Positions 13,355 through 20,232 of a stretch of DNA of 20,232 nucleotides are shown one piece after another (the stretch's first letter is position 1; each line of letters opens with the position of its first letter). The translations under genes and the position numbers were made by a program. The stretch is from positions 1 through 20,232 of IMG/VR virus record IMGVR_UViG_3300025138_000506; one strand, 5' to 3'. The DNA comes from a virus. The notes under the pieces are model-generated. The model ran no database searches and was not told where the DNA came from. It worked only from the letters and a program-made list of their open reading frames with translations.

Positions 13355-15954
13355 TAAAATATTGGCCTTTGCGCCTGTGCCTTAATAACTTTAGTGGCCT
13401 CTTGTCTAGGTACACCGAAAACTGGACGCTCTTTGTCTAATAAATTAGCCTCATCAACATTTGCCTTAACGTCAGCAAAGTTAACCATGACAAACATATC
13501 CTGTGGCTTCATAACAGCCCCAGCAAAATCTTCTATTGGCGTCTTCCTCGGAACCATATTACCATTCTGGTCTACCAGGTAAGCGCCTTGGTTGTCTGAT
13601 GTAGTCACCCAATACCCTGAGTTAGCCAACTCAGAAGCATACGCTTGTTCAGCTTGGGCTGGTGGTAGGTTTCTACTAAACGGCGAATCGGCTGGCACAT
13701 CTACGACAGAACCTAGATACTCAGTATTGGATAAAGAACTCTGTAGCTTTTTAGATACTCCAGCAGCATCAGAAGCCATGCCACTTGGAAAACGTAATGG
13801 CTTACCGTTCACATTACCAAAAGAAAACTGGCTACTTACAACCGTGTTGATTGCCTTCTCTACAGCGTCATCATCGCTCATGTTTGTGTCTACTGATTTA
13901 TAATAAAGCGCAGTGTTAGCAATTATTGAGTTCATAGTTGTTGCGTGAAGCATACGCGCCGCTGTAGCGCCGCGACTAACCATACCTTCTATTTGGCCTC
14001 CAATCACGCTACCAGTGTAATCAGTATTTTTTGCAGCAACTAATGCAGTTATGTCTTTTCGTTCTGTAGGCGTGAACAAAGCAGATATAGCCTTTGCACT
14101 TTCTGGGTTGTTTCCAGCGTCTACAGCAAACATTGCTGCTTTGCCTGGGTTGGCAATAATCATAGAGTCAACAAGAGTGATTGCATCTGACTTTATCAAA
14201 TTACGCATAATCCTGTTTTGGTCAGCGGGATTGTAGGCTGATAAAAAATTAACAGCGTAATCAGATTTATCGGCATAGGTCGTCAAGCCCTTATACTGAG
14301 TTTGAAAGGCGTTAACTTGGGCATCCGACAATATGCGTATGTCGCCATCAGGAATATTCATAGCAACTTGTTTTTGTATAAGCTGCTTTGTTGTCAGGCT
14401 TGCTTCCTGGTCGCGCAAATCACTCCTGTTTGCAGACTGTAAAAAGTCAACTGGGTCGTTCTGGATGTTTTGCTTTCTATTCGCAGCCATAGTGTTAAAA
14501 GCGGTAAGCGTTGCCTGCGCTTTATTTACTTCTTCTACGGTTGCGCCAGGGCGGGTTATCTCTTGTTTCAATGCCTGTTGGGCGTTTAGTATAGCGGCAT
14601 CAGTCTTGTACTTTACTGAAGAATACAAAGCGCCAGCAGAAGAAATACCCTCTACTTCTGCCGCAAATTTTGCTGCACCAGCCTCATCCCCTAAGGAATT
14701 AAAAAGCTCTACAGTTTCTTGAATATCATCAGCGGTGTTTTCGTCAGGAACGCCGTTAGACAAACTTAGTCGTGACTTTATAGCTGATGTATTGCTAGCT
14801 ATCTGTGATGTAACCATCGGCACACGGTCTCGAATTTGTGTATTAACTATACTTTCAAGAGATGTGCGCACACTTAGGCTCATACCTTCAGCAAAGCCAG
14901 TTCCAGCGCGTAAATCGTCTAAATCACTTTGAAGCGCTGCGGGGCTTTTATTAGCAAATGTTGTTGAGTGCAATTCGATAGTCGAACGTTCTTCTTCGCT
15001 AAGTTTAATATTTCGCTGTGTTCTAAGTGACGTTACAATATTAAGGCGCTCATTATTTGGCAAACCAGAAAGCGAAATTGCAATCTGTTCGTCATCACGG
15101 TTGATTACAATATCGCCTGTTGACGCCTGCTTCATTGCCTCGTTGAACTCGTCTTCAGTTAGCATTGCGGCAAAAACCTTGCCGACTACGCGCTTTTTCT
15201 CAGTAGTAATAAAGGCTGACTGCTTCGTAGCAATGATTGCTTCTTGCTGCGCTTTTTGAACTTCGGTGTAGCCTGTATTGCTACGGACATCTTTTTTAGC
15301 ATCCTCAAAATGCTGGTTAGAAGTAGCTGAATTGACGCGAGTTGCCACATCCTCGGATACCGCCCCATTGCGCCAAGACTTAGCATTGTAAGTTATTCTG
15401 TCGCCAGTAAGCTGTGCCTCTGTAATTAACTTGGCTGCCTCGGCGCTGTGTATCTCTTTCATCACAGGGTCTGATGATGTCGCAAAATCTTTTTGCAATG
15501 CAGCGAGTCTCTCGTCTATTAGGCCACCACGCACAATTTTACCGTTGTTTGCTGCTTCTTGCTGTACGGTTAAAGAACCTTTTGCTAACTGGCGCTGTAG
15601 GCGTGTCCTAACATCGCGCTTTTGATTCGGTGTCAAATCCATAGCGTCCAGTTTTTTTAATGCAGGGGCAGCTACCTGGTCATTGTACCTCTGTTTTGCG
15701 GCTGCTGTTGTTGTGTCTTGGTTTTGTTGCTTAAAGTCATTTGTGGTCTGGACAACTCCATTTTCAAAATCCGCTGCTGTCGCCTTGACTTCAGCTTCTT
15801 TCTCCATCATGCCGTACTTGAAAGCAACATCGCCAACCTGTTTCCCAAAACTAGCCAATGCTTGCCCAGGCGCTTCTAGCCCAGCCCCTGCGCGTGGGCC
15901 AAGCGAACCCGATGCCATCTTTACTTGCTGTTCGTATACTGGAATCTTTGGCAT
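13354..15954 (-). CDS. Ejection (internal virion) protein, gp15-like
   Basis: This encodes 866 residues (T7 gp15 has 747). The N-terminus, MPKIPVYEQQV followed by Gly/Ala/Pro residues and FGKQVGDVAFKYG, is typical of gp15-like internal virion proteins in marine podoviruses. The rest is almost wholly alpha-helical with many Ala, Gln and Asn residues, suiting the tubular gp15 assembly that spans the periplasm after ejection. The C-terminus has a compact region (about 740-866) ending KVIKAQAQRPIF. The start at 15954 is preceded by GAGG inside the upstream gene's stop region and lies seven bases after that stop. It overlaps the next gene as TAATG. The assignment rests on position, length and composition more than on a strong motif. 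Confidence 0.7.
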   Translation of the reverse strand: MPKIPVYEQQVKMASGSLGPRAGAGLEAPGQALASFGKQVGDVAFKYGMMEKEAEVKATAADFENGVVQTTNDFKQQNQDTTTAAAKQRYNDQVAAPALKKLDAMDLTPNQKRDVRTRLQRQLAKGSLTVQQEAANNGKIVRGGLIDERLAALQKDFATSSDPVMKEIHSAEAAKLITEAQLTGDRITYNAKSWRNGAVSEDVATRVNSATSNQHFEDAKKDVRSNTGYTEVQKAQQEAIIATKQSAFITTEKKRVVGKVFAAMLTEDEFNEAMKQASTGDIVINRDDEQIAISLSGLPNNERLNIVTSLRTQRNIKLSEEERSTIELHSTTFANKSPAALQSDLDDLRAGTGFAEGMSLSVRTSLESIVNTQIRDRVPMVTSQIASNTSAIKSRLSLSNGVPDENTADDIQETVELFNSLGDEAGAAKFAAEVEGISSAGALYSSVKYKTDAAILNAQQALKQEITRPGATVEEVNKAQATLTAFNTMAANRKQNIQNDPVDFLQSANRSDLRDQEASLTTKQLIQKQVAMNIPDGDIRILSDAQVNAFQTQYKGLTTYADKSDYAVNFLSAYNPADQNRIMRNLIKSDAITLVDSMIIANPGKAAMFAVDAGNNPESAKAISALFTPTERKDITALVAAKNTDYTGSVIGGQIEGMVSRGATAARMLHATTMNSIIANTALYYKSVDTNMSDDDAVEKAINTVVSSQFSFGNVNGKPLRFPSGMASDAAGVSKKLQSSLSNTEYLGSVVDVPADSPFSRNLPPAQAEQAYASELANSGYWVTTSDNQGAYLVDQNGNMVPRKTPIEDFAGAVMKPQDMFVMVNFADVKANVDEANLLDKERPVFGVPRQEATKVIKAQAQRPIF

Positions 15955-15961
15955 TACTACC

Positions 15962-16414
15962 TCACGCGCCTATGGTTGCTGCTTGCGTACCGCCAGCTAA
16001 CAAAGATTGATATGATGCCATTTTATAAGCAGATGACTTGGCTGCGCCTGTTGCACGAGTTAGTGCAGCTTCAGATGCCTTGGCTGCTTGCTCTATGTCA
16101 CCAGCATACTGTATTTTTAATGCGTCCATCTCAGTGTTAAAATAAGAGTCTTCGGCAGCTTGCAGTGCGTTACCTGACATTTGTATGCCGGAAGCAGCGG
16201 TTGCCACATTTGCAGTAGCAATCAATCTTTCTGATGACTGACGCATACTTGCTTCTTGGTCAACTTTTTGTCGGGCTAATACAATAGCTTCGTTCTCTGC
16301 AACCTGTGCATTAAACTCAGCCGTAGCCTTGGCTTGTTTGGCAGCGGCCTGATTGCCCTTAAAGCCTAGAAATCCACCAAGGAGTGAGCCGCCTTGTGCT
16401 AATTCAGCAGACAT
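15962..16414 (-). CDS. Small ejection (internal virion) protein, gp14-like
   Basis: This encodes 150 residues (T7 gp14 has 196). The N-terminus has a short Gly/Leu hydrophobic stretch (GGSLLGGFLGFKG at about 8-20), followed by a long Ala-, Gln- and Glu-rich helix (about 22-75), the motif ATAASGIQMSGNAL at 71-84 and another helix with AAEDSYFNTEMDALKIQY. This MSGSAL/NAL-type turn between long helices is characteristic of the small internal virion proteins that form an outer-membrane pore in T7-like phages. The gene overlaps the upstream stop as TAATG at 16412-16416. Position between the gp13-like and gp15-like genes supports the call. Confidence 0.78.
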   Translation of the reverse strand: MSAELAQGGSLLGGFLGFKGNQAAAKQAKATAEFNAQVAENEAIVLARQKVDQEASMRQSSERLIATANVATAASGIQMSGNALQAAEDSYFNTEMDALKIQYAGDIEQAAKASEAALTRATGAAKSSAYKMASYQSLLAGGTQAATIGA

Positions 16415-16836
16415 TACACCACCCTTGCCATGCGGTAATAGTCACTACCGTCTGGCCCAAACTTGTACATAATACCTTCATCTTCAAATCCCATCCATCT
16501 AGCAAACCTAATCGCCTCTGGGTCGCCCATGTGGATACTAGCTTGCACACGATGTAAACTCGTTGTCGCCAGTATACTATTAAACAGTGTCTTAGCATAC
16601 CTAGCTAGTGACAACTTCCATTTCGGTGCATGCCTGGACAAAACAACCCAACCTTCGCCAACACCAGCCCACATCTCATGTATGCCACCAACAGCAACAA
16701 CGTCCTTGTCGCCCATGATTGCATAGCCCACCACTTGCTGCCCGTTGTCAAAAGCAGCCCTCATGCTTTCTGGAAAGTCAAAGTCAGTCTCAATGCTGTT
16801 AATAAGACTAGAGTTAAATGGCACAATCCTAAGCAT
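16414..16836 (-). CDS. gp13-like protein with GNAT acetyltransferase fold (DUF2833 type)
   Basis: This encodes 140 residues from ATG 16836 (T7 gp13 has 138). A TTG one codon upstream is not needed. The sequence follows a GNAT-like plan: a VVGYAIMGDKDVVAVGGIHEMW strand pair in the middle, a Trp-rich segment, an LARYAKTLFNSIL helix, and the ending HRVQASIHMGDPEAIRFARWMGFEDEGIMYKFG, as in the last strands of acetyltransferases. The RxxGxG/A acetyl-CoA loop is not clear, so catalysis is doubtful. In T7 the protein in this slot is needed for assembly of the internal core and is not retained in the mature virion. It overlaps the nozzle gene stop by eight bases. Confidence 0.75.
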   Translation of the reverse strand: MLRIVPFNSSLINSIETDFDFPESMRAAFDNGQQVVGYAIMGDKDVVAVGGIHEMWAGVGEGWVVLSRHAPKWKLSLARYAKTLFNSILATTSLHRVQASIHMGDPEAIRFARWMGFEDEGIMYKFGPDGSDYYRMARVV

Positions 16837-19561
16837 CAAAAGTGTTTGACCTCCGCATGATTGCCAGCAATGTCATAGGTAAGGGCTGTGATTGCCGTAC
16901 AATAACTCGCGCATCAGTCTCGTATCCAGATGGAAAGTATATTTCTTTATCGCCCGTAAACAACGGCACAGCTTTATCCATAAACATGCTACTGTCACGG
17001 AATGGCAGCCTGTCTAGGTTATCTGTATCTGGCCCTAGTTCTGCGCCGACTGTGTTAAAGAACCGTGCTGTCACGCCATGAATACGTTTTATCTTGCCTT
17101 GCGCAATGCCATCGTCAGCGCCAGCTTCTAATCGCAATGTTTCTACTGTCGAGGTATATCCATATCCTACATGCACCTTTGATGCTGTGCGGTCTAAAGA
17201 AATTGCGCCAGCAGATACTGTTCTGTCTGGGTGGGTTGCGCCATCAGCCAGAATAGACACCACTTCACCTTCTAGGTGGTTCAGTCCTGTAATTGTGCTA
17301 GTAGCCGTGCTGTCGTAGGTAAGGCCACTATCCACAAAAAACGCATTATTTACATCATCGCCAAACTCAATAGTCTTGATAAACTCAATATGGCGTACTG
17401 TGCTGCCATCAATTACACGCTTTACAGAAACATACACTTGGTCTTCTGCCCCGCTAGGAATTGCGGTAATGCTTTCAACTATAGCACGGGCTTCATTTGT
17501 AGTCGTTAGCCTAGCTGTATCTGAACTTTTGATTGTAAGCACTCCACCGGCTGTTGGCGATGCTTCCACTATAGTAACAACAGCGGCTGCTGGGTTAGCC
17601 ACAATAAAGTCAGCATGTGCATTAATAGCAGTAAATATATTATCCGCTGTGGTGTTGTTGTTTGAGTGGGGTCTAAAGCCTAATGCTGACGATGGCGATG
17701 AAGCGCCAGCAGCTTCAGACGTAAATGTTACAGTCTCACCATTAGATTTTGTCAATACAAGCGTAGTGCCTGTAGCAATGTTAGCGTAGTCACTGACTGT
17801 AATCGTAGCATGTGCGCTAGTTCCGCCAATGTCATGGTCATGCCAGCCAACAGCAGCGTTTGCACGGTCATAGGTAAGACCAACCAGCCGCCCGTCACTA
17901 TGCACAAACCATAGTATTAACTCAGGCTCTTGCTGCCATACCATATCAGTAAGGCCACCACGAGGAATATGGTCAGCTAAAATCGTCAAGTCGATGCCCA
18001 GCAATCCATCAGTGTCCAAGTTAAATGTAATCTCTTTAACTTTTTCTTGGCCTTTTTGAACAAGAATGGTGCTGTTACCAGCGCGAACTGGTCTAATGTC
18101 AGATGTTCCAAATGTTGTTTCACGCAATACGTTCACGTTTGTAGGCGTAACTGGCTGGGAACCTGTACCACCAGATAAAGTAAACTCTGAACTTGTGGTT
18201 AGGATTTGCAAAAACCTAGCTGGCAATAGATGCCTAATTACATTTACTTTATCAGATGCAATCGTTAGGTTTACCGCGTCATCATCTAATATGCCTGGTG
18301 TGTGGTTCTCAAAGTCTGCCGATACACTGCCAAATATTGTCTGTGGCTGGCCTGTAGTGCCAGCAAAGTATAATCGTTGCTCATAGAAGCCAACAGCCCG
18401 TGGGAAACCTTGGTCTCCATCAAATGCGCCTAATGACCAGTTAGTTGTTGTGTTACTAGAACCTACAACACTAGCTGGGATAACTCCTTCATCATTTTTA
18501 AAGGTAGCCGTAACCGCTGTTGCGCTTGTAAATCCTGTTATCTTCAGATAAGCCGAACCACTATGCTGGTATTGCCACTCAAGGCTACCGTATGTTTCTG
18601 TTCCCGACAAATGCACTGGCGGTGTGCTGCCACTTGTTTCTGAACCGCTGTCTGTTTTTTTATAAACATTGTTGCCAAATCTTACTAAAGCATTTTGAGC
18701 GTAACTTGTACTTGCCTCCCACACATCGTGGGCAACCTCTATAACTTCTCGCACCCTTATAAGCCTGCCCACATCAGTAGCTGCAAACAGGTCTGCTGAT
18801 GCAGTAACTGTCACACTTCCTGTGTTTGCCGAAATGTAAATTGTAGTATCAGTAATGTTCTCATCAAGGTATGGCCCATCAACAAAATCAATGTCGGCTA
18901 TTGTAAAGCTAGTCGCTGTTGTCCTTGTCAGCTTTGCTGGCTCATGGCTTTTATGCGCTAGGTAAACAACATCAGCAGATTGCGTATGATTTAATTCAAA
19001 TACCTCTGTGGCGCTGTAAGTCGTAGTAACCTCTACAATCTTACCAGCAGTGCCGCCGCTGCTGTAAGCAGTAAAGCCAGTGCTGTTTACACCTGACAAT
19101 GCAAACGTATTTGTAGCAGTGCTGGCTACAGTAAACTCTCGGTTGTTTAGTTCAGTCATGCCAGCAACTGACTTGATAAACACCCTGTCTCCATTGGAGA
19201 AGCCATGACCGTTAGATGTCACAACTGCTGGGTTAGCTTTGGTAATTGCTGTAATTGTTTTTGTGGCCTCAGTAAGTAAGCCGCCATCCTTGTAGAAACG
19301 GATATAGTTTTCACCCATTTCCAAAACATACGCTTGCTCATCACTGAACTCAAAGTCCATCAAACGAACCTTGCCACCGTCTTTAGAACGCCCAGCAAAG
19401 AATGTGCCTGGTCTGCGCGTCACGCCGCCCGATGGATACACCAACATATTGTTTAGCGTTTGCGCAGCCTCGTTGTATTTCTGTAAATCAATACGGCCTT
19501 CTAGCTTTGGTGATATTTCACCAGCGCGAAAGTTGGTGATGATGCTGGATACACGGGCCAT
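16829..19561 (-). CDS. Tail tubular protein B / tail nozzle, gp12-like
   Basis: This encodes 910 residues (T7 gp12 has 794). The N-terminus (NFRAGEISPKLEGRIDLQKY, NMLVYPSGGVTRRPGT, FEFSDEQAYVLEMGENYIRFYKDGG at about 70-94) is the hallmark of the podovirus nozzle family. Residues of about 104-176 carry an FCCH-like beta module (NPAVVTS...HGFSNGDRVFI), and 280-335 resemble a small carbohydrate-binding WEASTSYAQNALV module. Core nozzle motifs recur at GFPRAVGFYEQRLYFAG (about 385-401) and ILWFVHSDGRLVGLTYDR (549-566). Residues of about 582-690 look like an inserted domain. The protein would form the hexameric nozzle below the gp11 ring. It starts one base after the gp11-like stop. Confidence 0.85.
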   Translation of the reverse strand: MARVSSIITNFRAGEISPKLEGRIDLQKYNEAAQTLNNMLVYPSGGVTRRPGTFFAGRSKDGGKVRLMDFEFSDEQAYVLEMGENYIRFYKDGGLLTEATKTITAITKANPAVVTSNGHGFSNGDRVFIKSVAGMTELNNREFTVASTATNTFALSGVNSTGFTAYSSGGTAGKIVEVTTTYSATEVFELNHTQSADVVYLAHKSHEPAKLTRTTATSFTIADIDFVDGPYLDENITDTTIYISANTGSVTVTASADLFAATDVGRLIRVREVIEVAHDVWEASTSYAQNALVRFGNNVYKKTDSGSETSGSTPPVHLSGTETYGSLEWQYQHSGSAYLKITGFTSATAVTATFKNDEGVIPASVVGSSNTTTNWSLGAFDGDQGFPRAVGFYEQRLYFAGTTGQPQTIFGSVSADFENHTPGILDDDAVNLTIASDKVNVIRHLLPARFLQILTTSSEFTLSGGTGSQPVTPTNVNVLRETTFGTSDIRPVRAGNSTILVQKGQEKVKEITFNLDTDGLLGIDLTILADHIPRGGLTDMVWQQEPELILWFVHSDGRLVGLTYDRANAAVGWHDHDIGGTSAHATITVSDYANIATGTTLVLTKSNGETVTFTSEAAGASSPSSALGFRPHSNNNTTADNIFTAINAHADFIVANPAAAVVTIVEASPTAGGVLTIKSSDTARLTTTNEARAIVESITAIPSGAEDQVYVSVKRVIDGSTVRHIEFIKTIEFGDDVNNAFFVDSGLTYDSTATSTITGLNHLEGEVVSILADGATHPDRTVSAGAISLDRTASKVHVGYGYTSTVETLRLEAGADDGIAQGKIKRIHGVTARFFNTVGAELGPDTDNLDRLPFRDSSMFMDKAVPLFTGDKEIYFPSGYETDARVIVRQSQPLPMTLLAIMRRSNTFDA
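17492..17818 (-). other. Probable inserted beta domain within the nozzle gene
   Basis: This corresponds to residues of about 582-690. Relatives, as I know them, run directly from a GWHxHxIGG motif to a VESIxxIP motif. Here these flank a segment of about 108 residues with the features of a small domain found scattered in phage virion proteins: TITVSDYANIATGTT, GETVTFTSEA, an NNTTADNIFTAINAH helix, and VVTIVEASPTAGG. Its size agrees with the extra length of this protein over T7 gp12. The boundaries are approximate. Confidence 0.5.
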
Positions 19562-19562
19562 G

Positions 19563-20159
19563 TTACAACCTAAAGTTAGTAAAGGTGTCTGCGATTGGCT
19601 GTTCTGGGTATCCTTCCATAGCGTCTATTGATTTGGCCTCTCGTAATCTTTGCTCGTACAATCCCTGCATACCCTGAGCCAAAGTAGAACTGCCTGTAAC
19701 TCCGTAAGCAATTTCAGCAGCCAAACGATGTGCTATCGTAGATGCCAGCAAAGCATCATACTGTTCTGTGTCAGCCTCACGGCCTATGTATATAATCTTG
19801 CAAACATTCTCATTAGACAAAATCTTACGGCCTTCAATCTTGTACATAACATTGCTGTCATAAGCCGCAATCTCATTATTAACACTGGTATCCCAGAACG
19901 ACAAAAGCCGTAAGCAATACGGGTCTGTCGGCAGCGTGTACTGGAAGTTAAATCCGAAAGCTGGCGCATCACTGTCTTGAGGTAATGATTTTCTGGTTAC
20001 AGCTACATTCCAAGGGTGTGCGCGTAACACTGCATCACGAATCAAATCAAAGTTTCTGTTACAAAGCCTAGCTTCTTTAGAGTTTTCTGTTAGGGCTGTA
20101 ATAGTAGCAGCGCCTAGCAAGTCTAGTGATTGGTTACATATATCAACAACTGATGGCAT
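19563..20159 (-). CDS. Tail tubular protein A, gp11-like head-tail adaptor
   Basis: This encodes 198 residues (T7 gp11 has 196). The N-terminus follows the family pattern: VDICNQSLDLLGAATITALTE, then KEARLCNRNFDLIRDAVLRAHPWNVA at about 28-53, then the FQYTLPTDPYCLRLL strand at 72-86 and the IIYIGREADTEQYDALLASTIAHRLAAEIAY helix region near 122-152. The RD-x2-LR-x-HPWN motif is diagnostic. The protein forms the ring between portal and nozzle. ATG 20159 is preceded by AAAGG about ten bases upstream, a moderate ribosome-binding site. It lies directly before the nozzle gene with a TAACATG junction. The portal, scaffold and capsid genes would be expected beyond the right edge. Confidence 0.9.
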   Translation of the reverse strand: MPSVVDICNQSLDLLGAATITALTENSKEARLCNRNFDLIRDAVLRAHPWNVAVTRKSLPQDSDAPAFGFNFQYTLPTDPYCLRLLSFWDTSVNNEIAAYDSNVMYKIEGRKILSNENVCKIIYIGREADTEQYDALLASTIAHRLAAEIAYGVTGSSTLAQGMQGLYEQRLREAKSIDAMEGYPEQPIADTFTNFRL

Positions 20160-20232
20160 GGTTTACTAGCCTTTCAACTCTAATCAGTACGCCCTTGCTT
20201 AAATTCTTTTCGCCGCCCATAACAGGGCCACG
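20143..20232 (-). CDS. Possible C-terminal end of the preceding structural-region gene
   Basis: On the minus strand one frame is open from the right edge to a TGA at 20143-20145, encoding 29 residues with the part VMGGEKNLSKGVLIRVE, and overlapping the gp11-like start by 17 bases. The other two frames stop earlier (at about 20200 and 20182). The composition looks protein-like, but the fragment is too short to name. It could also start at an internal ATG as a tiny gene of 25 codons. I keep it only as a likely partial gene. Confidence 0.35.
   Translation of the reverse strand, partial: RGPVMGGEKNLSKGVLIRVERLVNHAISC

Noticed and set aside
1-20232. tRNA, CRISPR array, insertion sequence, integrase or attachment repeats
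   Set aside because: I looked for cloverleaf-like segments, regularly spaced repeats, transposase or integrase motifs and inverted or direct terminal repeats and saw none that I could support by eye.

Overview
This window is a 20 kb piece of a double-stranded DNA tailed phage with a T7-like (podovirus) virion. On the minus strand, reading from right to left, the order is tail tubular A (gp11-like), tail tubular B/nozzle (gp12-like), a gp13-like acetyltransferase-fold protein, small ejection protein (gp14-like), ejection protein (gp15-like), a gp16-like ejection protein split over two genes, and tail fibre (gp17-like). This is the T7 gene 11 to 17 order, and most lengths are close to those of T7. 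Many of the small accessory proteins belong to families I recognise from marine phages. The 3TM holin is of the type also found with alphaproteobacterial gene transfer agents, so a marine (alpha)proteobacterial host is a reasonable but unproven guess. Capsid, portal, terminase, polymerase and integrase genes are not in the window.

Layout. Positions 1-1177 (plus strand) hold the end of an early or replication-type operon: the tail of an unidentified gene, a 110-residue protein with an SSB-like acidic C-terminal tip, a DUF6378 protein, and two small cysteine-containing proteins that overlap by 95 nt. This operon converges tail to tail with the long minus-strand late operon, and the stop codons cross at 1164-1177. 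From right to left, the late operon carries tail assembly genes (19563-20159, 16829-19561), ejection genes (8949-16836), a tail fibre (7179-8894), a large LamG/SPRY/repeat adhesin-like protein (4705-7179), a fibre-assembly-like protein (4120-4695), and then a run of small membrane or secreted proteins, a PD-(D/E)XK nuclease, a 3TM holin, an M15 peptidase endolysin and three very basic small proteins (1164-4120).

How it works together. The minus-strand genes are almost all joined by TAATG, TAGTG or ATGA overlaps, so they are probably one translationally coupled late transcript that builds the tail and ejection apparatus, the host-recognition appendages and the lysis machinery. The coupling pattern also corrects several starts (3251, 3748 as GTG, 4120, 16836) and reveals two genes of 40 and 50 codons (1164-1286 and 2001-2153). 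The only spacer of more than ten bases in the late operon is 8895-8948. No stretch of 300 bases lacks a gene. I saw no tRNA, CRISPR array, insertion sequence or attachment site.

I did not find a clear new defence or regulatory system. The best leads are the gp16-like protein split in two, an inserted domain in the nozzle protein, a triple repeat in the large adhesin-like protein, the nuclease placed among lysis genes, the trio of basic mini-proteins around the endolysin, and the tandem AGG AGG at the overlap of the two small cysteine-containing genes.
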